Shown piece by piece: positions 1 to 5,115 of a stretch of 5,130 nt of DNA. Positions within the stretch are counted from its first letter, which is position 1. The number at the start of each line of letters is the position of its first letter. This DNA comes from Spirochaetaceae bacterium (GTDB taxonomy: Bacteria; Spirochaetota; Spirochaetia; Treponematales; Breznakiellaceae): the NCBI GenBank assembly GCA_031273985.1, contig JAISQV010000317.1, positions 1 to 5,130 of the forward strand, in the 5' to 3' direction. Under the pieces are notes generated by a model that had not been told where the DNA came from, did not search any database, and worked only from the letters and a program-made list of their open reading frames with translations. A program made the translations under genes and the position numbers.

Positions 1-981
1 ACCGTCTATGTGGGGGGCGGCACGCCTTCCATGCTGGGCGCCGGGGGCATAAGCCGCCTCTTGGGGGGGATACTCGCCCTGCTCCCCGCCCCTCCGCTGG
101 AACTTACCGTGGAGGCGAATCCTGAATCCTGTGGCCGGGACTTTCTGGAAGCCTGCCGCTCCGCCGGGGTTACCCGCGTCTCCCTGGGCATACAGACCTT
201 TCACGCGCCTTCCCGCCGCCTGGTGCGCCGGGTGGGGGAGCCCCTGCCGGAGGGCCTCGCCCCGGCGGCGGAACTGTTTCCCGGCGGCCTTTCGGTGGAC
301 CTGATCAGCGGGCTTCCCCTACAGGATGAGGCGGCGCTGCTGCGGGACATTGAAGGGGCCCTCTCCCTCTCCCCGGCCCATGTCTCCCTCTATGCCCTGA
401 CCGTGGAGGAGGACACCCCCCTGGCGGACCGGCGGGACAGTCTTCCGGAGCCTGAAGAGGCGGACCGGCTCTGGATTCTGGGCCGGGACCGGCTGGAGGC
501 GGCGGGCTACGCCCAGTACGAAGTCTCCAACTTTGCCCTCCCCGGCGGGGAGTCCCGCCACAATATGCGGTACTGGCGCATGGAAAATTGGCTTGCCCTG
601 GGTCCCGCCGCCTCTTCCACGCTGATCGATGACGAGACGGGCACGGCCCGGCGCTACACCGTAAAGGCCGATACGGCCTCCTGGCTGGACAGGGATGCCG
701 GGGAGGGGCCGCCTCTGGATACGGAAGCCCTGGATCGGCTTACCCTGATGAAGGAAACCCTCCTCATGGGCTTCCGTACCGGCGAGGGGCCCGGAGCGGC
801 GCTTTTCAAGAGGCGTTTCCGCCGTAACCTTGAGGAGGTGCTGGGGCGGACCCTGGGCCGGTGGCGGCAGAGGGGCCTGCTCCGCGGGGACAGGCCCGCC
901 CTGAACCGGGCGGGCCTGCTTTTCCTGGATCGCTTCCTCCTGGACGCCTTCGAGGAACTGGAAGCCCTCCGCCCGTGCTGA
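1..981 (+). CDS. hemW: HemW-like radical SAM heme chaperone, 5' end missing
   Basis: The reading frame is open at the left edge, so the start and the N-terminal segment with the CxxxCxxC iron-sulfur cysteines lie before the window; 326 residues are visible. HemW proteins, once annotated as oxygen-independent coproporphyrinogen oxidase, bind heme and S-adenosylmethionine and deliver heme to cytosolic or membrane targets. Visible family blocks, numbered from the window edge: YVGGGTPS (3-10), the glycine-rich radical-SAM loop; TVEANPE (36-42); GVTRVSLGIQTF (56-67); SVDLISGLP (98-106); HVSLYALTVEEDTPL (127-141); YEVSNFA (173-179); and HNMRYW (187-192, bases 559-576), matching the HNxxYW heme-binding motif. 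Two places diverge from typical HemW: the GRxH stretch after SLGIQTF is shortened and lacks its histidine (about 68-98), and the usual GAGAHS segment reads LGPAASS (200-206). The family call is firm, but activity as a heme chaperone is less sure. No clear terminator follows the stop. Confidence 0.9.
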   Translation, partial: TVYVGGGTPSMLGAGGISRLLGGILALLPAPPLELTVEANPESCGRDFLEACRSAGVTRVSLGIQTFHAPSRRLVRRVGEPLPEGLAPAAELFPGGLSVDLISGLPLQDEAALLRDIEGALSLSPAHVSLYALTVEEDTPLADRRDSLPEPEEADRLWILGRDRLEAAGYAQYEVSNFALPGGESRHNMRYWRMENWLALGPAASSTLIDDETGTARRYTVKADTASWLDRDAGEGPPLDTEALDRLTLMKETLLMGFRTGEGPGAALFKRRFRRNLEEVLGRTLGRWRQRGLLRGDRPALNRAGLLFLDRFLLDAFEELEALRPC

Positions 982-1024
982 CCCGCAATTCCGGACTGAA
1001 TACAAACCCCCAAAAACAGGAATC

Positions 1025-1057
1025 ACTTTTCCTCTACTTTTCCTCTACTTTTCCTCA
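1025..1057. repeat. 11-bp polypyrimidine tandem repeat, three copies
   Basis: The unit ACTTTTCCTCT is repeated head to tail with an 11-bp period; the third copy diverges at its last base. It begins 44 bp after the hemW stop and leads directly into the 16-bp tandem repeat. The same CTACTTTTCCT string occurs once more at 1710-1720, beyond ridA, so it belongs to a dispersed intergenic repeat family. No T-tract hairpin is formed, so I do not call it a terminator. Confidence 0.85.
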
Positions 1058-1089
1058 GTTCCATAGCGGGAAAGTTCCATAGCGGGAAA
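1058..1089. repeat. perfect 16-bp tandem repeat, two copies
   Basis: GTTCCATAGCGGGAAA occurs at 1058-1073 and, identically, at 1074-1089; the following GTG starts to depart from a third copy. The core AGCGGGAAAGTG recurs as AGCGGAAAAGCG at 1729-1740 and as AGCGGGAACGTG at 4626-4637, always between genes. This looks like a recent duplication inside an older dispersed element. Confidence 0.9.
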
Positions 1090-1090
1090 G

Positions 1091-1170
1091 TGCGCCTTGG
1101 TGTTCCCTTCTGCGCCTCCGTGTAAATTCTTCGTATATGTGTGGCCTATGCTTCTTCTGTGGTCTATGCG
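1091..1170. repeat. degenerate GT-rich intergenic repeat tract
   Basis: This non-coding stretch is built from short imperfect units. GCGCCT occurs at 1092-1097 and 1112-1117. TGTGGCCTATGC at 1140-1151 is matched in 11 of 12 bases by TGTGGTCTATGC at 1158-1169. A related TGTGTGGTCTAC lies beyond ridA at 1702-1713, and TCCGTGT occurs both here (1117-1123) and there (1691-1697). A reading frame from the TTG at 1097 runs through the tract into ridA, but its translation is not RidA-like, so I leave it non-coding. Confidence 0.7.
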
Positions 1171-1184
1171 CCGCCCTCACGTCA

Positions 1185-1213
1185 TTGATCAGCCTTCCGC
1201 TCCGGGGTACACT
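1185..1213 (+). promoter_or_regulatory. sigma70-type promoter of ridA, predicted leaderless
   Basis: TTGATC (1185-1190, four of six bases of the -35 consensus) and TACACT (1208-1213, four of six of the -10 consensus) are separated by exactly 17 bp. Counting from the -10, the first transcribed base falls on the A of the ridA ATG at 1220. The only purine run before the ATG, GGGG at 1204-1207, lies too far upstream and partly under the promoter, so it is an unlikely ribosome binding site. Confidence 0.55.
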
Positions 1214-1219
1214 GCCGCC

Positions 1220-1597
1220 ATGAAAACCATACATACCCCGCTGGCCCCCGCCGCCATCGGCCCCTACTCCCACGCCCAGGTCTCCGGGGCGCTGGTCTTT
1301 ACCTCCGGCCAGATACCCCTGGACCCCGCCACCGGCGAAGTCGTAGGAAGCACCATCGCGGAACAAACGGAGCAGGTCATTAAAAACCTCCGTGCCGTGC
1401 TGGAGGCCGCCGAATCCTCCCTCTCCCGGGTCGTCAAAACCACCTGCTTCCTCGCCGACATGGGAGACTTCGCCGCCTTCAACGAAGTCTACGCGGTACA
1501 CTTCACCGGCAAGCCCGCCCGTTCCGCCGTGGCGGTCAAGACCCTCCCCCGGCAGGTACTGGTAGAGATTGAGGCGGTGGCGGAAACCGGCGGCTGA
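1220..1597 (+). CDS. ridA: RidA family enamine/imine deaminase
   Basis: The product has 125 residues, the normal size for the YjgF/YER057c/UK114 family. RidA hydrolyses reactive 2-aminoacrylate and related enamines or imines, released by PLP enzymes such as threonine dehydratase, to ketoacids and ammonia. It works in the cytosol as a homotrimer with active sites between subunits. Family marks are IGPYSHA (13-19), FTSGQIPLDP (27-36), the QTEQVIKNLRAVLEAA helix (49-64), and GKPARSAV (97-104) with Arg101, equivalent to the catalytic carboxylate-binding arginine near position 105 of E. coli RidA. EIEAVA (116-121) follows, with Glu118. Start choice: the family N-terminus matches the ATG at 1220; the frame extends upstream only into repeats. 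It has its own promoter and is flanked on both sides by related repeats, so it is probably transcribed alone. Confidence 0.95.
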   Translation: MKTIHTPLAPAAIGPYSHAQVSGALVFTSGQIPLDPATGEVVGSTIAEQTEQVIKNLRAVLEAAESSLSRVVKTTCFLADMGDFAAFNEVYAVHFTGKPARSAVAVKTLPRQVLVEIEAVAETGG

Positions 1598-1625
1598 GGG
1601 GCCCTCAGTAACTATCTCAAGTTAC
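1594..1625 (+). other. two small palindromes at the ridA 3' end
   Basis: CTGAGGG (1594-1600) and CCCTCAG (1602-1608) form a near-perfect palindrome that includes the ridA stop codon. Next to it, GTAACT (1608-1613) and AGTTAC (1620-1625) form a 6-bp stem with a 6-nt loop. No T-run follows, only an A-rich stretch, so a transcription-end or RNA-stabilising role is possible but a classic intrinsic terminator is not shown. Confidence 0.4.
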
Positions 1626-1638
1626 GCAGAAAAATATT

Positions 1639-1740
1639 AACCACGGACAACACAGACTTCACGGACGAAGAGGGAAGTCTGAATAAAAAGTCCGTGTTTT
1701 CTGTGTGGTCTACTTTTCCTTAACCCGTAGCGGAAAAGCG
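1639..1740. repeat. CACGGAC/CACAGAC repeat element with long inverted repeat
   Basis: The left half (1641-1667) is three imperfect 9-bp units of the form nCACrGACn. The right half carries the same units on the other strand. GACAACACAG... at 1646-1666 pairs with 1690-1710, 17 of 21 positions complementary across a 23-nt loop. A second, mutually exclusive hairpin pairs CAGACTTC (1653-1660) perfectly with GAAGTCTG (1674-1681). The right end (1709-1740) repeats the CTACTTTTCCT and TAGCGGrAAAG blocks seen before ridA. It has no coding capacity. Confidence 0.7.
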
Positions 1741-1832
1741 CTTGATTTCTTGATTAAGTAGACGCATATGGGAGCGAGCCCGGCTTTCGCTGCCCCGTGA
1801 TGTCTCACGTAAAAATCTTACTGAAAGGGCCA

Positions 1833-1861
1833 TTGCATTGGCATGGGGTCTGTGATAAAAT
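1833..1861 (+). promoter_or_regulatory. extended -10 promoter of the first lipoprotein gene, predicted leaderless
   Basis: TAAAAT (1856-1861) matches five of six -10 consensus bases and is preceded by TGA (1853-1855), the TGn extension. A weak -35, TTGCAT (1833-1838), sits 17 bp upstream. The predicted start of transcription is at 1868 or 1869, on the ATG itself. No Shine-Dalgarno sequence lies between the -10 and the ATG (TGCGCCT only). Confidence 0.55.
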
Positions 1862-1868
1862 TGCGCCT

Positions 1869-3059
1869 ATGAAGTGGATAGTGGCGGTGCTGATTCCGGT
1901 CTGCCTTGCCGTGTCGGGCTGCGCCGGCGCGCCGGGGGCCTCCCCTGCGCAAGCGGGTTCTTCCGGCCCGGCCCGGTCCTCTTCGGACAGGGCCCTCGCC
2001 GGCATGGATTCCGCCTTTTCGGGTTCCTCCGCTTCACCGGGCCGCGCCTCCCCGGCGGAAGTTTCCGCCGGGGCCATGCAACTGGTGCAGAGCGAGGGCC
2101 GGAAGCCTTCCTGGGTGGACGATCCCTACGCCGGCTTTCCCCGATCGGAATACTTCGCCGCCGTGGGGAGCGGCGGCGATCGCTTCTCGGCGGAGCGGAA
2201 CGCCCTGGTGGCCCTGACAGGTCTCTTTGGCCAGAACATTCAGGCGGAACTGCGGAGCCTAAGTTTCTATACTGAAACCGTTTCCCAGGGCCGGGTGCAG
2301 TTTGCGGAAAGCGCCGCCCTGGAAGAAGCGATTAGTACCACCACCCAGTTGGATACCCTCGTGGGCGCCGAGATTCGCGGCGTCTGGGACTCCGGGCGCT
2401 CCGGGGTTTTTGCCGTGGCGGTCATGGAGAAGGCCCAGTCCCGGGGGCTCTACGCCGGCATGATCCGCGCCAATAACCGGCTTTTGGACGCCCTCATTTC
2501 CATACCGGCTCAGCAGCGGAATTCCCTGGATGGTTACGCCCGCTGGCGTTTTGCAGCCCTGGTGGCTGATGCCAATGTTATTTACGGACGGGTTCTTACC
2601 ATGCTGGGCGGGGATCCCGGGATTGATACCTCAGCCCTCAGGGGCGGGAATGAGTACCGTCTGGAAATGAACGCCATACCGGGGAATATTCCCGTCACGA
2701 TCCGGGTGTCCCAGGACCGCTCCAACCGAATTCAGGGGGCCTTCACCGATGCCGTCTCAAGGGCGGGTTTCAGGACCACGGGCCGGGGCGGACGTTACCT
2801 TCTCGATGTAACCGTCTCCCTGGACCCCATTGAGTATCCCAACAATGCGAACAAATTCTGCCGGGGCATTGTAAACGCCAATCTTATAGATACGAGGGAT
2901 AATCAGGTAATTTATCCCTTCACCCTGACCACGGACCGGGAAGGGCATGTAACCCTGGCGGAGGCTGAAAACCGGGTGATACGGACCATAGTGGAGAGGG
3001 TTGCCGGGACTTACGCCCAGGGCCTCTCGGATTTCCTTTCGGTCCTCCTCCCCCGGTAA
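1869..3059 (+). CDS. LPP20-like lipoprotein with extra C-terminal domain
   Basis: The predicted 396-residue protein begins with a lipoprotein signal peptide: hydrophobic residues 3-17, then lipobox VSGC with the lipidated Cys18. An Ala/Ser/Gly/Pro-rich linker follows (19-75) containing RALAGMDSAFS (41-51), shared with the next lipoprotein. An LPP20-like domain spans about 80-190: SWVDDP, YFAAVGSG (95-102), the helix SAERNALVALTGLFGQNIQ (107-125), and a closing strand after VGAEIRGVW (165-173) ending VFAVAVMEK. A helical stretch (about 200-247) leads to a C-terminal domain (about 248-396) with alternating strands, including VTIRVSQDRSNRIQGAF and a DVTVSLDP strand, which I do not recognise. Family function is unknown; LPP20-type domains occur in envelope lipoproteins and resemble the N-terminal domain of the flagellar protein FlgT. 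Start choice: an in-frame GTG at 1797 would bury the signal peptide, so ATG 1869 is preferred. It has its own promoter and terminator. Confidence 0.85.
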   Translation: MKWIVAVLIPVCLAVSGCAGAPGASPAQAGSSGPARSSSDRALAGMDSAFSGSSASPGRASPAEVSAGAMQLVQSEGRKPSWVDDPYAGFPRSEYFAAVGSGGDRFSAERNALVALTGLFGQNIQAELRSLSFYTETVSQGRVQFAESAALEEAISTTTQLDTLVGAEIRGVWDSGRSGVFAVAVMEKAQSRGLYAGMIRANNRLLDALISIPAQQRNSLDGYARWRFAALVADANVIYGRVLTMLGGDPGIDTSALRGGNEYRLEMNAIPGNIPVTIRVSQDRSNRIQGAFTDAVSRAGFRTTGRGGRYLLDVTVSLDPIEYPNNANKFCRGIVNANLIDTRDNQVIYPFTLTTDREGHVTLAEAENRVIRTIVERVAGTYAQGLSDFLSVLLPR

Positions 3060-3068
3060 GACCCCGGC

Positions 3069-3103
3069 CCGGTTTCAGGATAAACGAAGCCGGTATTATT
3101 TTT
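3069..3103 (+). terminator. intrinsic terminator of the first lipoprotein gene
   Basis: CCGGTTTC (3069-3076) pairs with GAAGCCGG (3086-3093), eight pairs including one G-U, across a 9-nt loop (AGGATAAAC). It is followed at once by TATTATTTTT (3094-3103). The hairpin starts 10 bp after the stop codon at 3057-3059. It separates this transcript from the lipoprotein pair downstream. Confidence 0.8.
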
Positions 3104-3109
3104 AGAGAG

Positions 3110-3127
3110 AGCGTTTTTATAAACGCT
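3110..3127 (+). promoter_or_regulatory. AT-rich palindrome upstream of the lipoprotein pair
   Basis: AGCGTTT (3110-3116) and AAACGCT (3121-3127) are perfect inverted arms around TTAT. A -10-like TATAAA (3118-3123, five of six consensus bases) lies across the loop and the start of the right arm, but I see no good -35. It could be an operator over a promoter, a leader hairpin, or a second weak terminator. If TATAAA is the -10, the leader to the next ATG would be about 60 nt. Confidence 0.4.
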
Positions 3128-3181
3128 TCTTAAATAAATGGTTGTTCGGACTTCCCCGCTTTTGTGGAAGCCGGACAATGT

Positions 3182-3187
3182 AAGGAG
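3182..3187 (+). promoter_or_regulatory. Shine-Dalgarno site of the second lipoprotein gene
   Basis: AAGGAG lies 5 nt before the ATG at 3193. It fixes that start and contrasts with the genes in this window that have no such site. Confidence 0.85.
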
Positions 3188-3192
3188 TTTCT

Positions 3193-3747
3193 ATGAGAAG
3201 GTTTGTACCTGTTCTGGCCCTGGCGGCCCTCATACTTGCTGTTTCCGGTTGTAGCTCTGCCCCCGCCGCCGGTTCTCCCCCCATTGCGCAGGACCTCCCT
3301 GACTTTGTCCTGAATCCCCCCATTGCGGAAGACGCAATCTACGGTGTCGGTGCGGCGCGTATGCAGACCACCCAGGCATCTTTGGAATTCGCCACGAACA
3401 GGGCGCGGGTTTCCCTGGCCCAGGCCATCAACACCAGGGTGCAGAACATGATCACCGACCATATGTCCGGTACTGAAGGTTCGGATCAGGCCATGACCAA
3501 CTTCCAGGAATCCATTAGCCGCTCCCTGGCGCAGGCCAACCTTTCAGGGGCCCAGGTCATACAGCGGCAGCAGAGCAAAGACGGCACCTGGTGGGTGCTT
3601 GTTTCCATTCCCACCTCCGCCGCCAAACAGCAGGCCATTGCCGCGGTCGGGGAAAACCCCAACCGGGTCTATGCCCAGCGGGCCCTGGACGAGATGGATA
3701 CGGCCTTTTCCAACTACAACAGGCCCCCGTCCCCGGTGAGCGAATAG
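3193..3747 (+). CDS. small LPP20-family lipoprotein
   Basis: The product has 184 residues with a clear lipoprotein signal: MRRF, a hydrophobic run, then lipobox VSGC with Cys20 as the likely lipidated residue. After a short Ser/Ala/Pro linker comes a single LPP20-like domain. DFVLNPP (37-43) parallels the SWVDDP entry of the larger lipoprotein. AIYGVGAARM (48-57) is the glycine-rich strand, followed by a long amphipathic helix (about 60-88, SLEFATNRARVSLAQAINTR). ANLSGAQVIQRQ and the closing strand TWWVLVSIP (132-140) complete it. The tail has RALDEMDTAFS (163-173), closely like residues 41-51 of the preceding lipoprotein, then a Pro-rich end. It should be anchored in a membrane facing the periplasm or surface. 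It is the first gene of a probable two-gene operon; the next ATG is 36 nt downstream. Molecular role unknown. Confidence 0.87.
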   Translation: MRRFVPVLALAALILAVSGCSSAPAAGSPPIAQDLPDFVLNPPIAEDAIYGVGAARMQTTQASLEFATNRARVSLAQAINTRVQNMITDHMSGTEGSDQAMTNFQESISRSLAQANLSGAQVIQRQQSKDGTWWVLVSIPTSAAKQQAIAAVGENPNRVYAQRALDEMDTAFSNYNRPPSPVSE

Positions 3748-3769
3748 CCGCCATGCCGGGCGGGCTCTT

Positions 3770-3774
3770 GAGGA
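3770..3774 (+). promoter_or_regulatory. Shine-Dalgarno site of the third lipoprotein gene
   Basis: GAGGA lies 8 nt before the ATG at 3783. It supports that start over the in-frame ATG at 3753, which has no purine-rich site in front of it. Confidence 0.75.
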
Positions 3775-3782
3775 CACCCTTA

Positions 3783-4565
3783 ATGAAGTTACAGGCGGCC
3801 TTGGGTATCTCCCTGGCGCTCTTCTGTTCCTGTGCCGGTGAGCCCGCCCCGCTGCTTGTTTCTCCGGCGCCGGAGCCTTCCCCGGACCGGCGTTTCTGGT
3901 TTACCCGGGCGGACGGCGAAGAGCTTGTCATCATAGGCTCCGCCGCCCGCCGCATGAACCGGGATGAAGCCCTGGCCCTGGCCCTGGAGGACGCAGCCCG
4001 GAAGGCGGCGATCCATGACAGGGTTACGGGCATCATCCGCCGCCGGGAGATTCAGCAGTCCGGTTTCATGGGTTTTAGCTCCGACACGGAAATGGAGCTG
4101 ATCAGTTCCCAGGACTACGGGGCCTACCTGGAATCCCTGAACTACGATCCCGATACGGATGTGCTGGAACGGGATAATGCCGTCTTTGTCCGGGCCCGTT
4201 TTCCCGGTATTCCGGGCCGCGGCCTCGCCTTTACGCTAAGCTCCGGGGATCCCCCCGGCTGGACGGGCGCCCCGCCGCTGTTCCCCGGTTACCTGGTGGG
4301 GGTGGGTTTCAGTACGGCCCACCGGAACCTCAGCGACACGGTGAAGGCTTCCTATGACAGCGCCATATTCTCAATTGTCGAGGGTCTGTCTTCCAGGGTC
4401 AGCGTGTCCCAGGATGATTCGAACACGGGCCGGGCGTCTTCCTACGCTGCCCGCAGTTCCGATGCCAGGGCAACCCTGACGGGCTTCTATGTTCTTGAAA
4501 TCTGGATAGACCCCCAGACCAGGGCTGTCTGGACCCTTGCCGTTGCCCAGGGTCAGGCGGATTGA
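3783..4565 (+). CDS. lipoprotein with two tandem LPP20-like modules
   Basis: The predicted protein has 260 residues. The N-terminus MKLQAALGISLALFCSC looks like a lipoprotein signal; Cys17 (LFCSC) is the likely lipid site, though the -3 position is Phe rather than the usual Leu/Val, so this is less certain than in the neighbours. A Pro-rich linker (about 20-35) leads into module one (about 38-143): WFTRADGEELVIIGSAAR, the helix RDEALALALEDAARKAA (60-76), and the closing strand AVFVRARF (133-140). Module two (about 165-257) repeats the plan: GYLVGVGFS (169-177), the helix DTVKASYDSAIFSIVEGL (185-202), TLTGFYVLEIWID (231-243) and the closing strand AVWTLAVAQ (248-256). The second module resembles the domain of the first lipoprotein (VGAEIRGVW...VFAVAVME). 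It follows the 184-residue lipoprotein by 35 bp in the same direction, suggesting joint expression and perhaps one complex. Function unknown. Confidence 0.82.
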   Translation: MKLQAALGISLALFCSCAGEPAPLLVSPAPEPSPDRRFWFTRADGEELVIIGSAARRMNRDEALALALEDAARKAAIHDRVTGIIRRREIQQSGFMGFSSDTEMELISSQDYGAYLESLNYDPDTDVLERDNAVFVRARFPGIPGRGLAFTLSSGDPPGWTGAPPLFPGYLVGVGFSTAHRNLSDTVKASYDSAIFSIVEGLSSRVSVSQDDSNTGRASSYAARSSDARATLTGFYVLEIWIDPQTRAVWTLAVAQGQAD

Positions 4566-4591
4566 GCCCGCAGCGCAAAGGGGAAGCATCA

Positions 4592-4609
4592 CCACAGGAG
4601 CGCCTGTGG
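4592..4609. terminator. 7-bp hairpin in the convergent gap
   Basis: CCACAGG (4592-4598) and CCTGTGG (4603-4609) are perfect arms around AGCG, 26 bp after the third lipoprotein gene's stop. No T-run follows on the plus strand. It may end or protect the lipoprotein mRNA, but it is not a classic intrinsic terminator. Confidence 0.4.
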
Positions 4610-4646
4610 GGTCCCTTAAAACCGCAGCGGGAACGTGTAGATTTAG

Positions 4647-4659
4647 CGGGCTTTGCCCG
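4647..4659. terminator. small GC hairpin between convergent genes
   Basis: CGGGC (4647-4651) and GCCCG (4655-4659) pair around TTT, 27 bp beyond the end of the J-domain gene. On the minus strand the hairpin is followed by CTAAATCT, a weak tail. It could serve as a terminator for the minus-strand gene or for both directions. The adjacent AGCGGGAACGTG (4626-4637) resembles the repeat cores near ridA. Confidence 0.3.
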
Positions 4660-4686
4660 GTTACTCCGATCAGGCGGCCCGCCGGT

Positions 4687-5109
4687 TCAGGGGACCCCGG
4701 AATTTCGCCAGCGCTCGATACGGTCGTAGGCGGCGTTGATTCGCGCGCTTTTTTCCGTGGCCTTCTTCATGTTTCCCGCATGACCCGCGTGGCGGTCCGG
4801 GTGGTGCAGTTTGAGGAGCCTCTTGTAGGCCGCCTTGCAGGCTTCCGGCGGGGCGCCGAATTCCACGCCCAGTTCCGCAAAATCCCGCCGCAGATTTTCC
4901 GGCGGCCCCCCCCCGGCGGCCCTGCCGCTTCCGGCCTTAGCGCCAAAAGCGGCGCCCCCTTCCGCGGCCCTTCCCCGGTTTCCCAGAAAATCGTCGATCT
5001 CCTCCCAGGCCTCGTTGTAGTCCGGGTCCCCGCTCCGGGAGGGCCTCTCCCCGTCGCCGTCGTGAAGATAACTGCGAATGACATTGCCCAGGCGGTCAAG
5101 GATCCCCAT
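4687..5109 (-). CDS. protein with C-terminal J domain (DnaJ-like co-chaperone)
   Basis: The 140-residue product starts MGILDRLGNVIRSYL, a short amphipathic segment, then an acidic region (17-41, including EAWEEIDDFLG) and a Gly/Ala-rich linker (44-69). The J domain occupies about 72-136: helix I (LRRDFAELGV), helix II (ACKAAYKRLLKLHH), the diagnostic HPD at residues 103-105 (bases 4795-4803), then helix III (KSARINAAYDRIERW). J domains stimulate the ATPase of DnaK-type Hsp70 and recruit it to a site or client through the rest of the protein. There is no zinc-finger or C-terminal substrate domain, so this is a class C (type III) J protein rather than DnaJ itself. There is no signal peptide, so it is probably cytosolic. 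It is transcribed towards the lipoprotein genes and has no Shine-Dalgarno site. Its start is set by an ATG just after a -10-like hexamer. Client unknown. Confidence 0.9.
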   Translation of the reverse strand: MGILDRLGNVIRSYLHDGDGERPSRSGDPDYNEAWEEIDDFLGNRGRAAEGGAAFGAKAGSGRAAGGGPPENLRRDFAELGVEFGAPPEACKAAYKRLLKLHHPDRHAGHAGNMKKATEKSARINAAYDRIERWRNSGVP

Positions 5110-5115
5110 GCCAAC

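Noticed and set aside
319..1026. Long minus-strand open frame opposite hemW
   Set aside because: It is a shadow of a GC-rich gene: no family motifs, proline/glycine/arginine-rich composition, and it lies opposite conserved HemW blocks.
1025..1089. Possible CRISPR-like array
   Set aside because: The units are 11 and 16 bp, directly abutting, with no spacers and no cas genes nearby; they are simple tandem repeats.
1097..1219. Upstream extension of ridA from an in-frame TTG
   Set aside because: The added 41 residues come from the degenerate repeat tract and promoter, and RidA homologues begin at the MKTIHTPLAP position.
1741..1791. Short repeats and a possible hairpin (CTTGATT twice; AGCGA/TCGCT)
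   Set aside because: They are too short and imperfect to support a specific regulatory role, and distance from the promoter gives no clear function.
1797..1868. Start of the first lipoprotein at GTG 1797
   Set aside because: It would place 24 mostly polar residues before an excellent lipoprotein signal peptide; the ATG at 1869 gives a lipobox at the usual distance.
3591..3782. Long N-terminal extension of the third lipoprotein, overlapping the second
   Set aside because: The overlapped part is the wrong frame of a well-supported gene, and ATG 3783 has a Shine-Dalgarno site and starts a signal peptide.
3557..4036. Minus-strand open frame across the junction of the second and third lipoproteins
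   Set aside because: It has low-complexity Arg/Ser/Ala composition and no start signals; both plus-strand genes it overlaps have signal peptides and family patterns.
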